From the NCBI GenBank assembly GCA_025267735.1, contig CM046301.1, positions 67,847,872-67,911,871 of the forward strand: a stretch of DNA of 64,000 nucleotides. The letters run 5' to 3'. A program made the position numbers and the translations under genes. Positions 60,533-64,000 of the stretch are shown here, in pieces. The notes beneath the pieces were generated by a model, which saw only the letters and a list, made by a program, of their open reading frames with translations, did no database searches and was not told the DNA's origin. Source of the stretch: Mactra quadrangularis. Taxonomy: Eukaryota > Mollusca > Bivalvia > Venerida > Mactridae. The stretch's first letter is position 1; the number at the start of each line of letters is the position of its first letter.

Positions 60533-60657
60533 TGGTGCTTTTCACAAAAATTCTTACGTAAAAATGTTTCGTAAGTCAGTTTCATATAATTACCACTTCA
60601 AAGTCAGACGAAAGATAAGCATAACTATGATATGATATTCAAAAGTGAAAAGCACCA
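60533..60657. mobile_element. 125-bp deleted copy of the TGGTGCTTTTCAC MITE, CTG target duplication
   Basis: TGGTGCTTTTCACAAAAATT at the left and AAGTGAAAAGCACCA at the right. It is flanked by CTG at 60530-60532 and 60658-60660. The interior matches the left half of 20801-21041; the right TIR is truncated. Confidence 0.8.
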
Positions 60658-60660
60658 CTG

Positions 60661-61704
60661 GCTGATCTGTGCACTGTTAATGTTTACTGTATGTATGTGC
60701 CTATATTCATTCATTATTAACATGGTCATGTAAAATTGTTTTCTTAAAAACTCACAATTTGCTTGTAGCATCATTTAAAGGTCTTCTACAAATCTCAACT
60801 GAACCTGGTTAAGTCTTGGCCTTTTTGTTGACTAAAGTAAGAACATTGTCCATGGACTACTTTTATTACAATTTTATTTTATCTTCCTAAGGTGTCACAC
60901 CACTTGCAGACAGGTGACATTTAAATCATACATATATTTATGAATAATATTTATTAATTTTTAATTGAACATATATTTATACAATACTTCTTTATGTACT
61001 TGTTTTATAAAGTACATATAATTCAGAGATACAAATTCCCACGAATGCAAATAGATTGTCTCCAATGCAAATAGATTGTCTTGGCAACTTTGGTTAACAT
61101 TTATCAAGCCCTGATGGCAAATGGTGTCAACTGATAGAGCTCTTTACAAACTTTGTGATGGGCAAATTTATTGTGTACACAGCACAAAACAATTAGATTG
61201 TGTCTATTTTAGTTACATAATAAACTTTTTTCACGGTATATTTGGGCTTTTTATTTCATGGCTGGGCTTCTGAAATCTACCAGTCAAATGCCCAGTAGGC
61301 CTGTGGAAAAAATAAAGAAACTGAATTCCTGTAATTTATGAATACCTCAATTTCTATATTCTTATTTTATCCTGATTTTAATTAGTACTTGTGCATAGAA
61401 ACAGAAACTATTGCATGTTTTTATACACACTATAAATTAACCCTTGTTTTATCTGCAGAACAAGGTCAGTATGTTTATATGTCTTTGTTGTACAAGAGAA
61501 CTATGTTACATTTTATTGTTAGCTGTTAGCAGCAGTGATTTACCCTAGCTTCTTGAAGCATTGTTCAATATTTACAACAGAATCATGTTAATTGTTAACT
61601 GTGATGGTTGATAGTAAATGTTGTCTATAAGGAATGTTATTTATTGTGATATCATGTATGATAAATGCAATCATCTACAATATCCTGGAATCCCCTAAAA
61701 TATG
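60661..61704. other. intergenic; candidate poly(A) signals only
   Basis: AATAAA at 61219-61224 and 61311-61316 on the plus strand are the first such hexamers I see after GCH1. They are about 2 kb from the stop, so their use is uncertain. Confidence 0.3.
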
Positions 61705-61928
61705 AGGCCACAACAAGTTTAACTTAGTTATCATATGTTCTATGGATTCGCTCGGGCTATAATTTTGACGACTTTTTACAAATATTATTTTTATAACTTC
61801 CCTGGCTCATAAAAGTTTGGTCAAATCGCTCTATAAAGCAACTGAATTCAGATTTTTTTTCCGCTCGCTCACTCGCCCCATTTTTTCCAGAAAAATCTGT
61901 CAAACTCATGATCAACTTGTTGTGGCCT
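61705..61928. mobile_element. MITE of the AGGCCACAAC family
   Basis: AGGCCACAACAAGTTTAACT at the left and TGATCAACTTGTTGTGGCCT at the right. Interior blocks (TTCTATGGATTCGCTCGG, CGCCCCATTTTTTCCAGAAA) match 22607-22819. Confidence 0.85.
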
Positions 61929-62719
61929 AACTGACATTTTGTTTGGCAACTTATTTCAGAGGCTGTCATAACTGGTTTATTTTGGGTATTTCATGATATG
62001 TCATCATTTTTATAGATATAAATGTTGATGTTAATATACATGTTGTATTATATAATTGATATTAAAAACCAATATTGCTTATATTGTTTATTTGTTTTTT
62101 ATCAATAATTCCAATCATTAAAAGAGGACATATACTTACCATACTCCTGAAATGAAGCGTTTTGATACATTAGAATAGATATACTAAACAAATGACTTGC
62201 TGCTAGTTGAACAAAACTTGAACTGCATCCATAATAAAATTGTTTGACAAGTTTTTCATAGAATTCTAACATCAATAAATCAACAATAAAATACCCGTAT
62301 GACTACATCTTGAACATAGACATTAACCACTGATTATTAAGTCATACATTCCTATAAATGTACCTTGTTCACCAAGTATTGCAAAATAAAGTCTATCAGA
62401 AGTTAGATCACAAGGGATCAGTTTTCAAACTTAAACTTCTAACTCAAAATAGTGTTTCTGTCTCAATGAATTCCTTTGCAAATAAGGAATTACACATTAA
62501 AAACTTATTATATACATGTATGTATTGGAAACCATATTCAAATGTACATCTGGACTAATATTAATCTATTCATACTTTTGTGTTAATGAAAATTTCAAAC
62601 CAAGAACAAACTGTGCAAAAAGTTCATTATTAGGCTTTTAACATCTAATCATAGTTATCAAGTATCTATTATCTGTGATCATATTTGACAGAAGTAAATA
62701 TGGAAGTTTAGTAATAACA
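61929..62719. other. intergenic, nothing recognised
   Basis: AT-rich sequence with no exon-like frame or bounded element. Confidence 0.5.
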
Positions 62720-64000
62720 ATACAAACAAGAAAGATAATGTGGGAGCCACATTAAAGCCGGATTTTTCTGCATATGGGAACATTGAGAACAAGTTTAGGT
62801 TGTTACAAAAGAAAGTCATTTGATATATTGCTTATTAGAAGGAATACAAAGTTTCATCAACTATATATATGTCCTATTGTATCTTTTCTGAGTATTTTGT
62901 TGGTATTTGACTAAGATGGCATAAGACACGAAAACTATGGATGATAATAATGCAAAGCTAATGATATGAAATTGGCGAGAGAATTTTGTTAAAAAAAAAC
63001 CTTGTATGGCAAATGGTGAAATTGTTGAAACAAAATGTGCTATTGGAGAGATCCAACATACTGAAAACTTTAACATAAAAAATACTAAGGGAAATAATCC
63101 ATTTTTAAGCCAGGTAGAGTTGTTGTTACTGTCTAATTCTTTTCAACAGATCATATGTAATCATTGTATGAAATTTCATAAACATCTAACCATAAATGGC
63201 AGAGCTATCCAACAATTTGAAAACTTTAACACAAAAACAACAAAGGGAAATAATCCATTATTAAGCCAGGTAGAGTAGCGGTTACTGCCTAAATCTTTTC
63301 AACAGATGATATGTAATCATTGTATGAAACTTCGTAAACATCAAACCATAAATAACAGAGATATCCAACAATTTGAAAATTTAACGCAAAAAACAAAGGG
63401 AAATAATAAATTATTAAGCCAGGTGGAGTTGCTGTTACTGTCTAATTCTTTTCAACAGATGGTATGTAATCATTGTATGAAATTTCATAAACATCTAACC
63501 ATAAATGGCAGAGATATCCAACAATTTGAAAAAATTAACGCAAAAAACAAAGGGAAATAATCCATTAATAAGTCAGGTAGAGTTGCCATTACTGTCTAAT
63601 TCTTTATCAACAGATGGTATGTAATCATTGTATGAAATTTTGTAAACATCTAACCAGAAATGGCAGAGATATCAAACAATTTGAAATTGAATGCAAAAAT
63701 TACAAAGGGAAATAATCCATAATTAAGCCAGGTAGAGTTGTGGTTACTGTCTAATTCTTTGCAACAGATGGTATGTAATCATTGTATGAAATTTCATAAA
63801 CATCTAACCATAAATGGCAGAGATATTCAACCATTTGAAAACTTTAACGCAAAAAAAACAAAGGGAAATAATCCATTTTTAAGCCAGGTAGAGTTGTGGT
63901 TACTGTCTTAATCTGTTCATCACATGGTATGTTATCATTGTATGAAGTTTCATAAAAATCTGACAATAAATGGCAGAAATATATGCTAAATTAAAAACTT
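62720..64000. mobile_element. second core-repeat (pearl/HINE-like) element, runs off the right edge
   Basis: It starts with ACAAGAAAGATAATGTGGGA and GCCACATTAAAGCCGGATTT, as in the copy at 11575-14535. It then has at least six cores of about 156 bp with TAATCATTGTATGAAATTT. Left flank and first cores are collinear with the other copy, showing a shared family rather than an independent satellite. Confidence 0.75.

Overview
This is about 64 kb of AT-rich, intron-rich animal nuclear DNA. Three conserved metazoan genes with GT-AG introns are set in dense transposon debris: tRNA-derived SINEs, many short TIR elements, and arrays of roughly 150-170 bp 'core' repeats resembling the pearl/HINE elements described from bivalves. 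The protein sequences and repeat style suggest a mollusc, most likely a bivalve; the species is not identified. No prokaryotic genes, CRISPR arrays or intact tRNA genes were seen. Most short open frames in the window are chance or repeat shadows.

Layout. Positions 1-5053 are the 5' end of a glycogen phosphorylase gene on the minus strand. Exon 1 is at 4808-5053 and the rest of the gene lies off the left edge. Intron 1 holds a hAT relic with an exact 8-bp target duplication (3852-4725) and the 5' part of a reverse-transcriptase retrotransposon whose 695-codon frame is uninterrupted (1-2086). Positions 7964-23989, minus strand, are a complete FANCL gene of 13 coding exons encoding 364 residues with the C-terminal C4HC3 zinc domain. 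Positions 24034-34790 are intergenic and almost entirely repeats. Positions 34843-59150, plus strand, are a complete GTP cyclohydrolase I gene (GCH1) of 6 coding exons encoding 237 residues, with a TATA promoter. Its introns carry an uninterrupted 758-bp pentanucleotide array, a 6.4-kb minisatellite of a 26-bp unit with higher-order duplications, and several transposons. Positions 59151-64000 are GCH1 downstream sequence with a 15-bp coding-like repeat, more MITEs, and a second core-repeat element that runs off the right edge.

The most unusual signal is shared by two unrelated genes. Immediately upstream of FANCL exon 7 and of GCH1 exon 2 there is a tandem array whose unit spans the 3' splice site: a short intron end ending in AG plus the first 23-25 nt of the exon. 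FANCL has nine 37-bp copies; there, using an upstream acceptor would cause a frameshift and stop. GCH1 has nine acceptor copies at 51-bp (17-codon) spacing; there, upstream acceptors nearest the exon would keep the reading frame. The GCH1 array is also split by a MITE whose 9-bp target duplication is the splice acceptor itself. The three genes have no obvious joint function: phosphorylase acts in glycogen breakdown, FANCL is the Fanconi anaemia E3 ligase, and GCH1 starts tetrahydrobiopterin synthesis.
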